32,612 nucleotides of DNA from Methylophilaceae bacterium (GCA_905339275.1 CAJPFK010000133.1:1-32612); one strand, 5' to 3'; numbered from the stretch's first letter, positions 1 to 8,955 are shown. Numbers and translations: made by a program. The notes: generated by a model not told the origin, from the letters alone.

Positions 1-1809
1 GGTGTTGCCCTGGGCAATTTCCTTGGCCGCGGTGTTGATGGTTTCTGCGGCTTGCTTGATGGTGACAATCGGGTTGACGATCATTTCCAGCGTTTCGTTG
101 ACGCCTTCGATGATCTTGCGGAAGTCGCCCTGGTGACGCCCGGCATCCGCACGTACCGTGACACGCCCCTCCCGGGCCGCTTCGGCAAGCACGCCGGCAT
201 CATCGACAAGCGTGTTGATCGCATTGATGCAGGTATTGAGATTATTCTTGATATCATTGAAATCGCCGTTGTAACTCGCGCTGATCGGCGCAGGAATGTC
301 GCCCCTGGAAATCTGGTCAACGCATTGCGCGGCAACATTCAGCGGCCCGATGACGGCATCCAGCGTCTGGTTGACGCCTTCGACGATCTTGAGGAAATCG
401 CCCTGATGCTTGCTGGCATCCGCACGCGTACTCAACTGGCCTTGTACCGCAGCCTCGGAGAGCATGGTGGCATCAGCCACCAACGCATTGACGGCATCGA
501 TACACTGGTTGAGATTATTCTTCAGCGTGTTGAAATCGCCATTGTAGGTATCTGTAATTTTCTCCGGAATCCGGCCATGGGCAATACCCTCAACATACTG
601 GGCTGCCACGTTGAGCGGGCCGATAACCGCATCAAGCGTTCCATTAACGCCTTCGATGATCTTGCGGAAGTCGCCCTGGTGTTTGCTGGCATCGGCACGG
701 GTACTCAACTGGCCTTTTACTGCCGCATCGGAGAGCAGGTTCGCGTCGGCGATCAGGCTCTTCAGATTGCGCCTGACCTGCTCGACAGTCTCGTTAATCA
801 CTGCCTTTTTGCCAGGGAACTGTTCCAGAGGCGCATCAAAATTACCCTCGCCGAATTCCTTCACTACAGCCATGGTTTTCTTGCTAAGCTCGATATGCCC
901 GGCCACCATCCTGTTCACGCCAGCCGCCATGTCGGCATAACCGCCCTTGAAACGGCTAACGTCGACATCGACATCGATATCGCCCGCATCGTGTTGCGCA
1001 CTGACATAGTTGAGCGACTGCACGATGCCATCAAGTGTTCTTTGCAGCACTTTAATCGAGTAGGCAACGCTGGTTTTGTCGGTTTCCTTGACATTGATTT
1101 TGGCGGTCAGATCGCCTGCGGCAAAATTTCTGGTGATTTCTGCCAGGTCGCCTGGCTCAGCGCCCAACTGGGCCAATATTCTCCTGCCGGTATTGAACCC
1201 CAGGCCGCCTATTGTGGCGATAATGACAAGGCCGATTCCCAGCGCGAACCACATTGCGAAACTCTTGGCCGCCGCAGCCGCCTTCGCCTCGGTAATACCC
1301 AACTCTTTATTATAGGCAAGATGCGCTTCCAGCTTGTTGGCAAGCTCTACCCCAATTTCATCGGCTTCCTTTATCGCCAGCTTTGTTCCCTGGATGTCAT
1401 TTCTGCGCGAGAACTCGATGACCCTGTCTGCCTTGCGATAGAACTGCTCGAAAAGCGCCTTTCCTTCAGCATACATCGCATCATCTTTCTGATCGCCGAA
1501 CAAAGTCGCTTCATATTTCTGGAATTCCTTATTGGCCAGTGCGCTTCTGTCTGCAAAAGCGGCCTCAAGCTTATCTTTCTCGGCAAGATCAGTAGCAATC
1601 GTATGTCTTAGAAGATTAAGCCGCGCACGCTGGAAATACAGGTTTGATTCGCTTAAAGCCTCAATGGCAGGAATGGAATTGGCATTGCCGAAGTTGGCAC
1701 GTTCGTACACTGTGTCAATTTGCGCTATGGTGACGGCCAGAAGAACGACTAGCCCAAGAGCTGCTACTGCAACAAGCAACTTGATACGTTGTGTAACGGT
1801 TAAATTCAT
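1..1809 (-). CDS. Methyl-accepting chemotaxis protein, N-terminal 603 residues (3' end outside window)
   Basis: Membrane chemoreceptor that senses a ligand and controls CheA through CheW. The frame is open from ATG at 1809 to base 1, so the cytoplasmic signalling tip lies outside the window. Residues 11-30 are the first membrane helix, about 31-183 a periplasmic region of four-helix-bundle type, and about 184-204 the second membrane helix. A HAMP-like stretch follows (about 205-330), then repeated units of 91 residues sharing RADASKHQGDF, EGVN.TLDAVIGPLNVAA and YNGDFN..KNNLN; the third copy is more divergent. This looks like a poly-HAMP receptor. An AGGAG ribosome site (1819-1823) lies 9 nt before the start. 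It follows cheW on the same strand after 265 bp, with its own sigma-28-like promoter candidate. The ligand cannot be told from sequence. Confidence 0.93.
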   Translation of the reverse strand, partial: MNLTVTQRIKLLVAVAALGLVVLLAVTIAQIDTVYERANFGNANSIPAIEALSESNLYFQRARLNLLRHTIATDLAEKDKLEAAFADRSALANKEFQKYEATLFGDQKDDAMYAEGKALFEQFYRKADRVIEFSRRNDIQGTKLAIKEADEIGVELANKLEAHLAYNKELGITEAKAAAAAKSFAMWFALGIGLVIIATIGGLGFNTGRRILAQLGAEPGDLAEITRNFAAGDLTAKINVKETDKTSVAYSIKVLQRTLDGIVQSLNYVSAQHDAGDIDVDVDVSRFKGGYADMAAGVNRMVAGHIELSKKTMAVVKEFGEGNFDAPLEQFPGKKAVINETVEQVRRNLKSLIADANLLSDAAVKGQLSTRADASKHQGDFRKIIEGVNGTLDAVIGPLNVAAQYVEGIAHGRIPEKITDTYNGDFNTLKNNLNQCIDAVNALVADATMLSEAAVQGQLSTRADASKHQGDFLKIVEGVNQTLDAVIGPLNVAAQCVDQISRGDIPAPISASYNGDFNDIKNNLNTCINAINTLVDDAGVLAEAAREGRVTVRADAGRHQGDFRKIIEGVNETLEMIVNPIVTIKQAAETINTAAKEIAQGNT

Positions 1810-1868
1810 GATGTAAGACTCCTGTGCCTTAAGCAGATATTGGTTTTCTTTATCAACAATCTGATTAC

Positions 1869-1895
1869 TTATCGGTCATACCTTGACTATTCTTG
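1869..1895 (-). promoter_or_regulatory. Candidate sigma-28 promoter of the chemoreceptor gene
   Basis: On the minus strand, ACCGATAA (1876-1869) matches the sigma-28 -10 consensus GCCGATAA at 7 of 8 positions. The -35 is poor: CAAG at the 15-nt spacing, or TCAA at 16 nt, against TAAA. It would start transcription about 55 nt before the receptor ATG. Class-3 control of chemoreceptors is usual in this group. Confidence 0.42.
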
Positions 1896-1922
1896 AGCAA
1901 TTTCCTTAAATTCCATTCAGGG

Positions 1923-1937
1923 AAAAGGCCGCCTTTT
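1923..1937. terminator. Weak bidirectional terminator-like hairpin
   Basis: The sequence aaaaggccgcctttt is self-complementary over about seven bases on each side, with A-tract and T-tract flanks. It lies between cheW and the receptor gene and could end cheW transcription. The stem is short, so this is tentative. Confidence 0.3.
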
Positions 1938-2074
1938 AATATATGTATCCCCGGTCTTCACTACATGGGATAGGCGATCAGGCAAGAGGCCCATGTCACG
2001 AATGCATCCGTGATGACGTGGAATAGCTGATTCACCCTGCCTGCGAACATGTCGTCATCTCCCTGGACTTGCCA

Positions 2075-2581
2075 CTAGTGCATCGTGGCGCTATCGACCA
2101 GTTGCATTTCCTCGCTTGTCATCAGGCGCTCGATATCGACCAGGATCAGCATCTGCGTATCCACCGTGGCGAGACCCATGATGTATTTGGTATCGATACT
2201 GGTAACGAGGTCGGGGACTTCCCGGATCTGGGCATCATTGAGCGCCATTACATCCGATACGCCATCCACCACGATGCCGACCACGCGCCCATTGAGGTTG
2301 AGGATAATTACTACCGTGAATTCGTTGTACTCGATCTTGCCCATGTTGAATTTCACGCGCAGATCGACAATCGGCACGATCTTGCCGCGCAGATTGATCA
2401 CGCCCTTGATGAAATCGGGGGTATTGGCGATTTTGGTTACGGCATCGTAGCCGCGGATTTCCTGTACCTTGAGAATCTCGAGGCCGTAAGACTCGGTACC
2501 CAGCACAAATGTCAGGTACTCGCCCGCTGTGGATGCAGACTGGCTTCCCGTATTTTCCGCTACCTCGGCAGTCATATTCAT
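2075..2581 (-). CDS. cheW: Chemotaxis adaptor protein CheW
   Basis: Soluble scaffold that couples chemoreceptors to the kinase CheA in the signalling array. The 168-residue protein is one CheW domain after a short polar N-terminus. Characteristic stretches are [43 protein letters not shown] and the later [10 protein letters not shown]. Its length matches the family. The start codon overlaps the cheA stop as ATGA (2581-2578), so translation is probably coupled to cheA. It is the last gene of the motAB-cheZ-cheYAW block before the receptor gene. Confidence 0.97.
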   Translation of the reverse strand: MNMTAEVAENTGSQSASTAGEYLTFVLGTESYGLEILKVQEIRGYDAVTKIANTPDFIKGVINLRGKIVPIVDLRVKFNMGKIEYNEFTVVIILNLNGRVVGIVVDGVSDVMALNDAQIREVPDLVTSIDTKYIMGLATVDTQMLILVDIERLMTSEEMQLVDSATMH

Positions 2582-4881
2582 TGTGTGTACTCCTTGCTGA
2601 TTGTTTGAATGGCTTTATTGGTGAATGAGGCAGCGCCCGTGATGTAGTTGTGGGTCTGCCCCAACTGGATCAATGCGGGCACATCGAGAATCAGTGCAAC
2701 CGAACCGTCGCCCATGATAGTGGCGCCGGAGACGCCCTGAATCTTCTTGAAGTTGGTTTCCAGGCTCTTGATCACGACCTGCTGCTGGCCTACCAGCGCA
2801 TCCACAAAAAGCGCGGCCTTCCTGCCCTCCGCCTCGATCAGCACCAGCACGCCCTGTGTAGGGTCGGTAATCTCGGTATCGTGATTGAAAAGCGAATGCA
2901 GCGCGATGATCGGCAAGTACTCGCCGCGCACGTGCACCATGCGCCCTTCGCCGGTAACCGTCTTGATGTCTTCGGCACGCGGTTGCAGGGTCTCGACGAT
3001 CAGGTTGAGCGGAATCACGTAGACGCTGCTGCCGAGCGAGACAGACATGCCATCGAGGATTGCCAGGGTTAACGGCAGTGAAATCGCAATCGTGGTGCCA
3101 AAACCCAGCGCCGAGCGTATCTCGATGCTGCCGTTCATCGCCGCGATGTTTCTCTTCACCACATCCATGCCGACACCGCGGCCGGAGACGTCAGTCACCA
3201 CTTCCGCTGTTGAAAAGCCGGGTGCAAAAATCAGTTGATAGACATCGGAATCCGGCATGTTTTCGCTGACGGCAAGGCCGTTGCTCCTGGCCTTTTCCAG
3301 GATTTTGTCGCGGTTGAGTCCGCCTCCGTCATCGGTCACTTCAATCACGATGCTGCCGCCCTTGTGCGCAGCAGACAGCGTAAGACGGCCGATTTCATTC
3401 TTGTTCGCAGCCTTGCGCCTATCCGGCAGCTCGATGCCATGATCGACACTGTTGCGCACCAGATGCGTCAACGGGTCGACGATGCGCTCGATCAGGCCTT
3501 TATCCAGTTCCGTGGTTGCCCCAACGGTCACCAGTTCGACCTTCTTGCCGAGCTTGGTTGCCAGGTCGCGCACCATGCGCGGGAAGCGCGAGAAGACAAA
3601 ATCCATCGGCATCATGCGGATGGACATCACCGATTCCTGCAAATCGCGCGTGTTGCGGGTCAACTGGCTCACACTGTTGATCAGGGCTTCATGGTGCACG
3701 GGATCAAGCGCGGATATTCGCTGTTCGATCATGGCCTGGGTAATGACCAGTTCGCCCACCAGGTTGATGAGTTGATCGACCTTTTCCACGCCAACCCGGA
3801 TAGAGGTTGTTTCCGCGCTTTGCGGCTGAACCTTGTCGGCCTCGCGTCTTCCGGGATTTTTCTTTTCCGCGCCATCTGCCACGGGTGGCTTGACCTCTGC
3901 AGGTTTTGCGCTTGCCTGTTCTGCCGGCACCGGGGTATTGTCATCGATCAACGTAGTCTTTGCCGCATCCGGGTGCGGCGTGAAGGGGGCAAAGAATCCA
4001 TAGCCTTCCTCAACCACCTGTTTGCCTTCTTCTGCGAACAGGCCGTAACCCACCTCTTCCTGCACCTTCACCTTGCCGCCGGCTTCGGCCTTTTCCGGTT
4101 CAGGCGCATCGGCTGCGAGTTCATCAGCCGCTGCGGCCGTGCTGCCCGATACCGCTTGCGTGATTACCAGGTCATCCGGGTCCAGGATGAATGAACAGAT
4201 TGAAACAATATCCGCCTCGCTGGAATCGGTATTCAGCGTAAGCAATGTGCGGCCGTTCTCCTGTTTGGTCGCAGCCACTTCGCCCAGCAGGCCGAGTTCT
4301 TCCTGCAGGTTGGAAACATCTTTTTCCTTCAGTTCCGGCAGCAGGATGTTGAACCGGATCAGGCCGTCTGCCGGCGCAGGCAATGCCGCTGCCGGAGCAG
4401 GGCTCGATTGAGGCTGCGCTTCTGCCGCTGCAGGAGCCGCCTCAGGTGCGGGGGCAGCCTGCGCGACAGGGGCAGGCGTAACGACGATGCCGCCAGCCTG
4501 GGTCAGCGAAGCTAGTACACTCTTGACGTCCGATACCTGTGCCTGATCCACGGATGAAGCATGACGGTGACCGTCGAGCTCCATCTTCAGCACATCCTTG
4601 GCGGCCAGAAAGGCATCGACGTGTTCGGCGGTCAATGCCATTTCGTTCTTGCGAATCTTGTCCAGCAGGTTTTCCAGCACATGGGTAATCTCGGTCATAT
4701 CCATGAAGCCAAAGGTGGCCGCGCCGCCCTTGATCGAGTGAGCCGCGCGGAAAATCGCGTTGAGATCTTCCGATTCAGGATTATCTACATCGAGTGCCAG
4801 CAGCAATCGCTCGGCTTCCGCCAGCAACTCTTCCGCTTCATCGAAGAAGACCTCATAAAACTGACTCATATCTACTGTCAT
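2578..4881 (-). CDS. cheA: Chemotaxis histidine kinase CheA
   Basis: Kinase that autophosphorylates under receptor control and passes phosphate to CheY. It has 767 residues. The N-terminal Hpt domain holds the phosphorylated His48 in [16 protein letters not shown]. An Ala/Pro linker (about 130-175) leads to a probable response-regulator-binding region (about 178-250). A linker with two GYG(L/F)FA motifs follows, then the dimerisation domain ([20 protein letters not shown]), the ATP-binding domain with N box [12 protein letters not shown] and G boxes DDGGGL and GRGVGMDVV, and a C-terminal CheW-like domain. All catalytic elements are present. cheY lies 58 bp upstream and cheW overlaps its end. 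Confidence 0.98.
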   Translation of the reverse strand: MTVDMSQFYEVFFDEAEELLAEAERLLLALDVDNPESEDLNAIFRAAHSIKGGAATFGFMDMTEITHVLENLLDKIRKNEMALTAEHVDAFLAAKDVLKMELDGHRHASSVDQAQVSDVKSVLASLTQAGGIVVTPAPVAQAAPAPEAAPAAAEAQPQSSPAPAAALPAPADGLIRFNILLPELKEKDVSNLQEELGLLGEVAATKQENGRTLLTLNTDSSEADIVSICSFILDPDDLVITQAVSGSTAAAADELAADAPEPEKAEAGGKVKVQEEVGYGLFAEEGKQVVEEGYGFFAPFTPHPDAAKTTLIDDNTPVPAEQASAKPAEVKPPVADGAEKKNPGRREADKVQPQSAETTSIRVGVEKVDQLINLVGELVITQAMIEQRISALDPVHHEALINSVSQLTRNTRDLQESVMSIRMMPMDFVFSRFPRMVRDLATKLGKKVELVTVGATTELDKGLIERIVDPLTHLVRNSVDHGIELPDRRKAANKNEIGRLTLSAAHKGGSIVIEVTDDGGGLNRDKILEKARSNGLAVSENMPDSDVYQLIFAPGFSTAEVVTDVSGRGVGMDVVKRNIAAMNGSIEIRSALGFGTTIAISLPLTLAILDGMSVSLGSSVYVIPLNLIVETLQPRAEDIKTVTGEGRMVHVRGEYLPIIALHSLFNHDTEITDPTQGVLVLIEAEGRKAALFVDALVGQQQVVIKSLETNFKKIQGVSGATIMGDGSVALILDVPALIQLGQTHNYITGAASFTNKAIQTISKEYTQ

Positions 4882-4939
4882 TGCGTTACTCCCGAATACC
4901 TTCTAATTGTCCTGGCTTGTTTTTGCACTGGGCAAAAAA

Positions 4940-5305
4940 CTAGCCAATCACTTTCTGCACCACTTCGATCAGGCGCTTCGGATCAAATGGCTTGACCAGC
5001 CAGCCGTTAGCGCCTGCCGCCTTGCCTTTGGCTTTCATCTCGTCGCTGGATTCCGTCGTCAGCATGAGAATGGGTATCTTCTGGTAGGAGCTCAGCGAAC
5101 GCAGGGACTTGATCAGCGTCAGCCCATCCATGACCGGCATGTTCTGGTCAGTCAGCACCAGGTCCACGGTCTTTTCCCTAGCTTTGTTCAAGCCATCCTG
5201 GCCGTCCACCGCCTGTACCACGTCATAACCTGCCGCCTGCAGGCTGAATGCCACCATCTGGCGCAAGGAGCCGGAGTCGTCTACTGCTAGAATTGTCTTT
5301 CCCAT
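4940..5305 (-). CDS. cheY: Chemotaxis response regulator CheY
   Basis: Single-domain receiver (121 residues) that, once phosphorylated by CheA, binds the flagellar switch protein FliM and changes motor rotation. The acidic pair is Asp9-Asp10, the phosphoacceptor is Asp53 (LVLTDQNMPVMDG), the switch Thr is in MLTTES and the conserved Lys105 is in VKPFDP. Trp102 stands where E. coli CheY has Tyr106 (GWLVKPF). There is no output domain. It lies between the cheZ-like gene and cheA on the same strand. Confidence 0.97.
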   Translation of the reverse strand: MGKTILAVDDSGSLRQMVAFSLQAAGYDVVQAVDGQDGLNKAREKTVDLVLTDQNMPVMDGLTLIKSLRSLSSYQKIPILMLTTESSDEMKAKGKAAGANGWLVKPFDPKRLIEVVQKVIG

Positions 5306-5359
5306 GTTTCGTTCTCTCTCTTATTGATCGGGCTGCACCTCAGCCATTGCCCTTGGTTT

Positions 5360-5938
5360 TCAAAACAGTTCGATATCGCCGGTTCCCATGTGCTGCTGCC
5401 GCACGGACTGCCGCAACCCGCCATCCAAGGCGATGCTGCGGCTCTTGAGACTGGAGCTCATCTCCTCCAGCAGCCTGGCGATATCTTCATGTTCATGCTC
5501 GGGGCCCATCACCTCGCCATGTGTAGCAAGCGCGGCAAGCAGTTCGCGCAAGCCCTTTACCCGGTTGAGGGTTCTGGTAATCAGCTGGCTGGTCATGTCG
5601 TGGAACTGCATCCCGGTCACTGCGGCATGCACCTCATCGCTGATAACCTCGCGGATTTCCCGGACCGCATCGGCCTCGCTATCTCCCAGCGCATTCCGCT
5701 GCAACAGCTTTTCTATTTCCAGCTGCTGCTCGCTGACGGCCTGGTGAATCGCCGTAAAGCTCTTGCCCAGCTTGTCGATGGCTTCGCCCAGCAGGTAAGT
5801 GGTTTGCATGAGGTCGGATTCAACTTCCAGCAAATGTCGTGTACCGCTCTCGGATACATCCGCCAGCAGCTTCCTCAGCTCGGTCACAGGTAGTATTGAG
5901 CGTCCGTTCATTTTTTCTTGTAATAGTTGGTCTTGCAT
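5360..5938 (-). CDS. cheZ: CheZ-like CheY-P phosphatase
   Basis: Probable phosphatase that switches off CheY-P. The 192-residue protein is predicted to be mostly helical and lacks membrane segments. Its QFHDMTSQLITR segment keeps the DxxxQ active-site pair of CheZ (Asp114, Gln118; E. coli has QDLTGQ). The extreme C-terminus, GDIELF, is acidic and ends in an aromatic residue, as does the CheY-binding tail of CheZ. Overall resemblance to E. coli CheZ is otherwise low by eye, so the symbol rests on the motif, the tail and the position directly upstream of cheY. motB ends 56 bp upstream. Confidence 0.8.
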   Translation of the reverse strand: MQDQLLQEKMNGRSILPVTELRKLLADVSESGTRHLLEVESDLMQTTYLLGEAIDKLGKSFTAIHQAVSEQQLEIEKLLQRNALGDSEADAVREIREVISDEVHAAVTGMQFHDMTSQLITRTLNRVKGLRELLAALATHGEVMGPEHEHEDIARLLEEMSSSLKSRSIALDGGLRQSVRQQHMGTGDIELF

Positions 5939-5994
5939 ATAAAATACCTTGCCTTTTGTCCATTCAATTCATGAAATAAAGAACAAAAACAGCG

Positions 5995-6960
5995 CTAGTT
6001 TGTATCTTTCGCGGATATCGTCTCTTGCAGCCTGGTGCGATCGCCCTCAGCCGGCACATCCACGGGCGAGTCGTCCTTGATGGCATTTTCTTCCGCCTGC
6101 TTGTTCATGATAATGATGCTGATGCGGCGGTTGATCGGGTTCATCGGGTCGTTTTTATCAAACAGCACGGCTGAAGAAAGCCCGACCACCCGCAGCATTT
6201 TGCTTTCATCCATACCTCCGGCCACCAGCTCACGACGCGAAGCATTGGCGCGGTCAGCGGAAAGTTCCCAGTTGCTGTAACCTTTCTCCCCGCGGCCGTA
6301 AGGCGTTGCATCGGTATGCCCGGAAAGGCTGATCTTGTTAGGCACCCCATTCAGCATCTTGCCGATTTCAAGCAGTATCTGGCGCGCATAAGGTTGCAAC
6401 TGGGCACTGGCAAGGGCAAACATGGGACGGTTCTTCTCATCGACGATCTGGATGCGCAAGCCTTCCGAAGTAATATCGAGCAATAACTGGTTCTTGAACT
6501 GCCGCAACATCTCGCTGGCATCGATCGCTTCTTCGATCCTGGCCTTGAGTTCTTCCAGACGGGCGCGTTCCTGTTTGAGCAGTTCGGCCTTGGCCTCCTC
6601 GTAGCTCATGGGCTTGGGCTTCTGCTCCTCGACATCCAGCATCTTATCGGGGTCGTTGTCGCCGCGTTTGACCTGCCCCTGCTGTTTGGTCAGATCCTGG
6701 CCGCCGCCTTTAAGAATCACGGCACTGCTGCCGACCGCGTGCCCCCCTTGCAAAGCCACCTTGAGCGGTGTCTTGAAATATTCGGATATCCCCATCAATT
6801 GAGCCTTGGTGGTGGAACCCAGGAGCCACATTAAAAGAAAGAAGGCCATCATGGCGGTGACGAAGTCAGCATAGGCGATTTTCCAGGCACCGCCGTGATG
6901 GCCGCCGGAAACTTTCTTGATACGCTTGACGATGATCGGCCGGATGGTATCTTGCGCCAT
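5995..6960 (-). CDS. motB: Flagellar stator protein MotB
   Basis: Stator subunit that anchors the torque unit to peptidoglycan and carries the proton-binding residue. Of 321 residues, the first 24 are basic and cytoplasmic; a single membrane helix (about 31-48) contains Asp32 in YADFVTAMMAFFLLMWLLGS, the position of the essential Asp32 in E. coli MotB. A plug/linker region and an Ala/Glu/Lys-rich coiled segment (about 115-160) follow. The C-terminal OmpA-like domain has SLSGHTDATPYG and NWELSADRAN, which bind peptidoglycan. motA ends 30 bp upstream in the same operon. Confidence 0.97.
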   Translation of the reverse strand: MAQDTIRPIIVKRIKKVSGGHHGGAWKIAYADFVTAMMAFFLLMWLLGSTTKAQLMGISEYFKTPLKVALQGGHAVGSSAVILKGGGQDLTKQQGQVKRGDNDPDKMLDVEEQKPKPMSYEEAKAELLKQERARLEELKARIEEAIDASEMLRQFKNQLLLDITSEGLRIQIVDEKNRPMFALASAQLQPYARQILLEIGKMLNGVPNKISLSGHTDATPYGRGEKGYSNWELSADRANASRRELVAGGMDESKMLRVVGLSSAVLFDKNDPMNPINRRISIIIMNKQAEENAIKDDSPVDVPAEGDRTRLQETISAKDTN

Positions 6961-6990
6961 CTCAGTCAGCCTTTGGGCAGTTGGTCAGGC

Positions 6991-7851
6991 TCATTTGGCT
7001 TTTGCCTGTTTGACAAAGTCTTCCAGCTCGATGAAACTTGGGCGCTCGGTAGAGTACAGTACCTTGCGGCCGAACTCGACTGCAATGGCGGGCGCAAAGC
7101 CGTTAAGGCTGGCGAGCAGCGTCACTTTCACCGTCTGGTACATCTTGGTGCTTTCCTCGAGCTTCTGCTCAAGCAATCCCGAGAGCGGGCCGACGAAACC
7201 GTAAGCCAGCAAAATACCGAGAAATGTTCCAACCAGGGCATGTGCTATCAGGATGCCCAGCTCGGCCGGCGGCAGGGCAACATTTTCCATCGTATGCACC
7301 ACCCCCATCACTGCAGCCACGATACCGAAAGCCGGCAGGCCGTCGCCTACCTTGGCAACACAATGCACCGGCACATGGCCTTCCATGTGATGCGTCTCGA
7401 TTTCATTGTCCATCAGGTTCTCGATCTGGAACGCATCCATGTTGCCGGAGATCATCAGGCGCAGGTAATCGGTAATGAATTCGAGCAGATGATGGTCTGC
7501 CATCAGCTTGGGATATTTACTGAACAATGCACTGCCTTCTGGATTCTCGACATCGTTCTCGATGGCCATCATGCCGTCCCTGCGAATCTTGTTGAGAATC
7601 TCATAGAGCAGGGCCAGAAGATCCATGTAAAGCGCTTTATTGTATTTGGAGCCTTTTAATACGGTCGGCAACGCCTTGAATGTGGCTTTCAGCGCCTTGG
7701 CATTATTGCCGACGATGAAAGCACCGACAGCGCCGCCGCCTATCATCAACAGCTCAAGCGGCTGCCAGAGGGCGCCGAGATGCCCACCGGCCAATGCGTA
7801 GCCGCCAAACACCGCACCAATCACTATCACATAGCCAATAAGCACAAACAT
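6991..7851 (-). CDS. motA: Flagellar stator protein MotA
   Basis: Inner-membrane stator subunit that forms the proton channel with MotB and pushes on FliG. The 286-residue length is normal. Four membrane helices are visible: two N-terminal (FVLIGYVIVIGAVFGGYALA and about 34-50) and two C-terminal (around LPAFGIVAAVMGVV and LVGTFLGILLAYGFVGPL), each of the latter pair carrying the conserved proline. The cytoplasmic loop has the charged stretch NKIRRDGMMAIENDVE, which corresponds to the FliG-interacting Arg/Glu region. It starts the motAB-che block. Confidence 0.97.
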   Translation of the reverse strand: MFVLIGYVIVIGAVFGGYALAGGHLGALWQPLELLMIGGGAVGAFIVGNNAKALKATFKALPTVLKGSKYNKALYMDLLALLYEILNKIRRDGMMAIENDVENPEGSALFSKYPKLMADHHLLEFITDYLRLMISGNMDAFQIENLMDNEIETHHMEGHVPVHCVAKVGDGLPAFGIVAAVMGVVHTMENVALPPAELGILIAHALVGTFLGILLAYGFVGPLSGLLEQKLEESTKMYQTVKVTLLASLNGFAPAIAVEFGRKVLYSTERPSFIELEDFVKQAKAK

Positions 7852-7922
7852 TCAATAAGCTCCGATTTCGTCAAAACCCGTATTTTTTAAATGGTTAAAT
7901 CATTGGGTTCAGCATAACGTCG

Positions 7923-7964
7923 GGAAGCCTGATGCAATCATGCAAATAAGCACAGGTTTCCCGG
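7923..7964. other. Imperfect inverted repeat between methyltransferase gene and motA
   Basis: Arms gtcgggaagcct and aggtttcccggc pair at 10 of 12 positions around a loop of about 20 nt. There is no run of T on either side. It may be an mRNA-stabilising or weak termination structure between the two genes. The rest of 7852-8098 shows nothing I can name. Confidence 0.25.
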
Positions 7965-8098
7965 CTTGCTTAAAGAATTACGGCGTAATGCGAAATAACT
8001 TAAGGAAGTGCCGGAATTGCACGCCAATAAATCAATGGGGATGCAATTTCATGGAGAAGGCGCAATGACCGTTCCCGGACTTCGGCAGAACCGCCGGC

Positions 8099-8899
8099 TC
8101 AGAAATGCCAGACATAAATGGGGGGCGTGCCTTGTTCCTGCTGCAGGATGGCGGTTGGCCGGTTACCGGCAACCTCGAACTCATAACTCATGAGGATACT
8201 GCCCGGCAGCATTTCCCGGCGCGCCTTTTCCCACACAGCCGGCATTGCTGCCGGTGACAGGTAGGCAAATACGACATCGAATCCCGCAAAGTCCATCTTG
8301 CCGTAGTTCCTCAGGTAGAAGCGCGCATTCGATTTCCTTAAATATGCATGCACCCTGCTCACCAGCCACGGCAATGGCGCGATTTCGGCGCCGACAAAGC
8401 AGCTATCCGGTCTGCGGTCCGCAAGATACAGAAGCAAATCCCCCAGGCCGCTGCCGATATCGATCATCCTGATTTTTCTATCCCTGGGCAGATACTGCGC
8501 CACCTGCCGCCAGACCCCCTCATGCGACGGATAAAACGGCACCTGCGTACGGAATGTCGTCCAGAACAACCCGACAGTCAGCATAAAACCGGACAGATAA
8601 ACCCAGGAAGGAATACTCAGGCCATGCGTCCAGAAGACCGCCAGAGGAAATATCAACTGAATGAAGCGCCACCAGACCGCCATACGGAAAATACCGGAAA
8701 GCAGCATGGCGATAGCGCCCTGGAAAAGGGCCAGCGCAAGAAAATTCGGTTCAAGCAGAAAAATATGCGTTAACAATAGCCAGGCTGCAAACGTCGCCGC
8801 AAACGCAACGCCTTGTAACACCAGAGCCAGTGTCGCAGGCTTGATATCGTGACGCGGGATATCCGCTTCATATCCGGGAACCGTAGAAGAAGACGTCAT
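8099..8899 (-). CDS. Membrane-anchored class I SAM-dependent methyltransferase, FAM173-like
   Basis: Not identified by name. From ATG at 8899 the protein has 266 residues: about four hydrophobic helices (roughly 22-113), then a Rossmann methyltransferase domain. SAM motif I is MIDIGSGLGDLLLYLA (about 145-160), with an acidic residue in GAEIAPLPW (Glu172) and a YLSP motif (213-216). A PFYPS segment precedes the domain. This order resembles the FAM173/ATPSCKMT lysine methyltransferases, so a protein-lysine substrate is possible but unproven. A longer frame opens at 9001, but its extra 34 residues cross a perfect hairpin; neither start has a good ribosome site. It lies between flhC and motA on their strand. 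Confidence 0.72.
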   Translation of the reverse strand: MTSSSTVPGYEADIPRHDIKPATLALVLQGVAFAATFAAWLLLTHIFLLEPNFLALALFQGAIAMLLSGIFRMAVWWRFIQLIFPLAVFWTHGLSIPSWVYLSGFMLTVGLFWTTFRTQVPFYPSHEGVWRQVAQYLPRDRKIRMIDIGSGLGDLLLYLADRRPDSCFVGAEIAPLPWLVSRVHAYLRKSNARFYLRNYGKMDFAGFDVVFAYLSPAAMPAVWEKARREMLPGSILMSYEFEVAGNRPTAILQQEQGTPPIYVWHF

Positions 8900-8905
8900 G
8901 ATGGG

Positions 8906-8955
8906 CAGAAGCCCCGCGGCATTCCTGGAAGAGCGGAAATGCCGCGGGGCTTCTG
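8906..8955 (-). terminator. Perfect 18-bp inverted repeat downstream of flhC
   Basis: Arms 8906-8923 and 8938-8955 are exact reverse complements (core gccccgcggc) around a 14-nt loop. The structure begins 54 bp past the flhC stop and would fold in flhDC mRNA. There is no T-tract after it, so it may be a 3' stabiliser or attenuator rather than a classical terminator. It also sits 7 nt before the methyltransferase ATG. Confidence 0.55.

Noticed and set aside
619..626. GCCGATAA, an exact sigma-28 -10 element
   Set aside because: Inside the chemoreceptor gene with no TAAA about 15 nt upstream on that strand.
1..900. CRISPR-like regular repetition
   Set aside because: The period is 273 bp, in frame and coding; there are no short repeats separated by unique spacers.
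52..1611. 519-residue plus-strand open frame at the left edge
   Set aside because: It is antisense to the chemoreceptor, whose frame is open over the whole interval and shows membrane helices and repeats. The periodic look of the plus-strand frame comes from the same 273-bp repeats.
3235..4194. 319-residue plus-strand open frame
   Set aside because: Antisense to cheA with no recognisable domain, whereas cheA has all its motifs.
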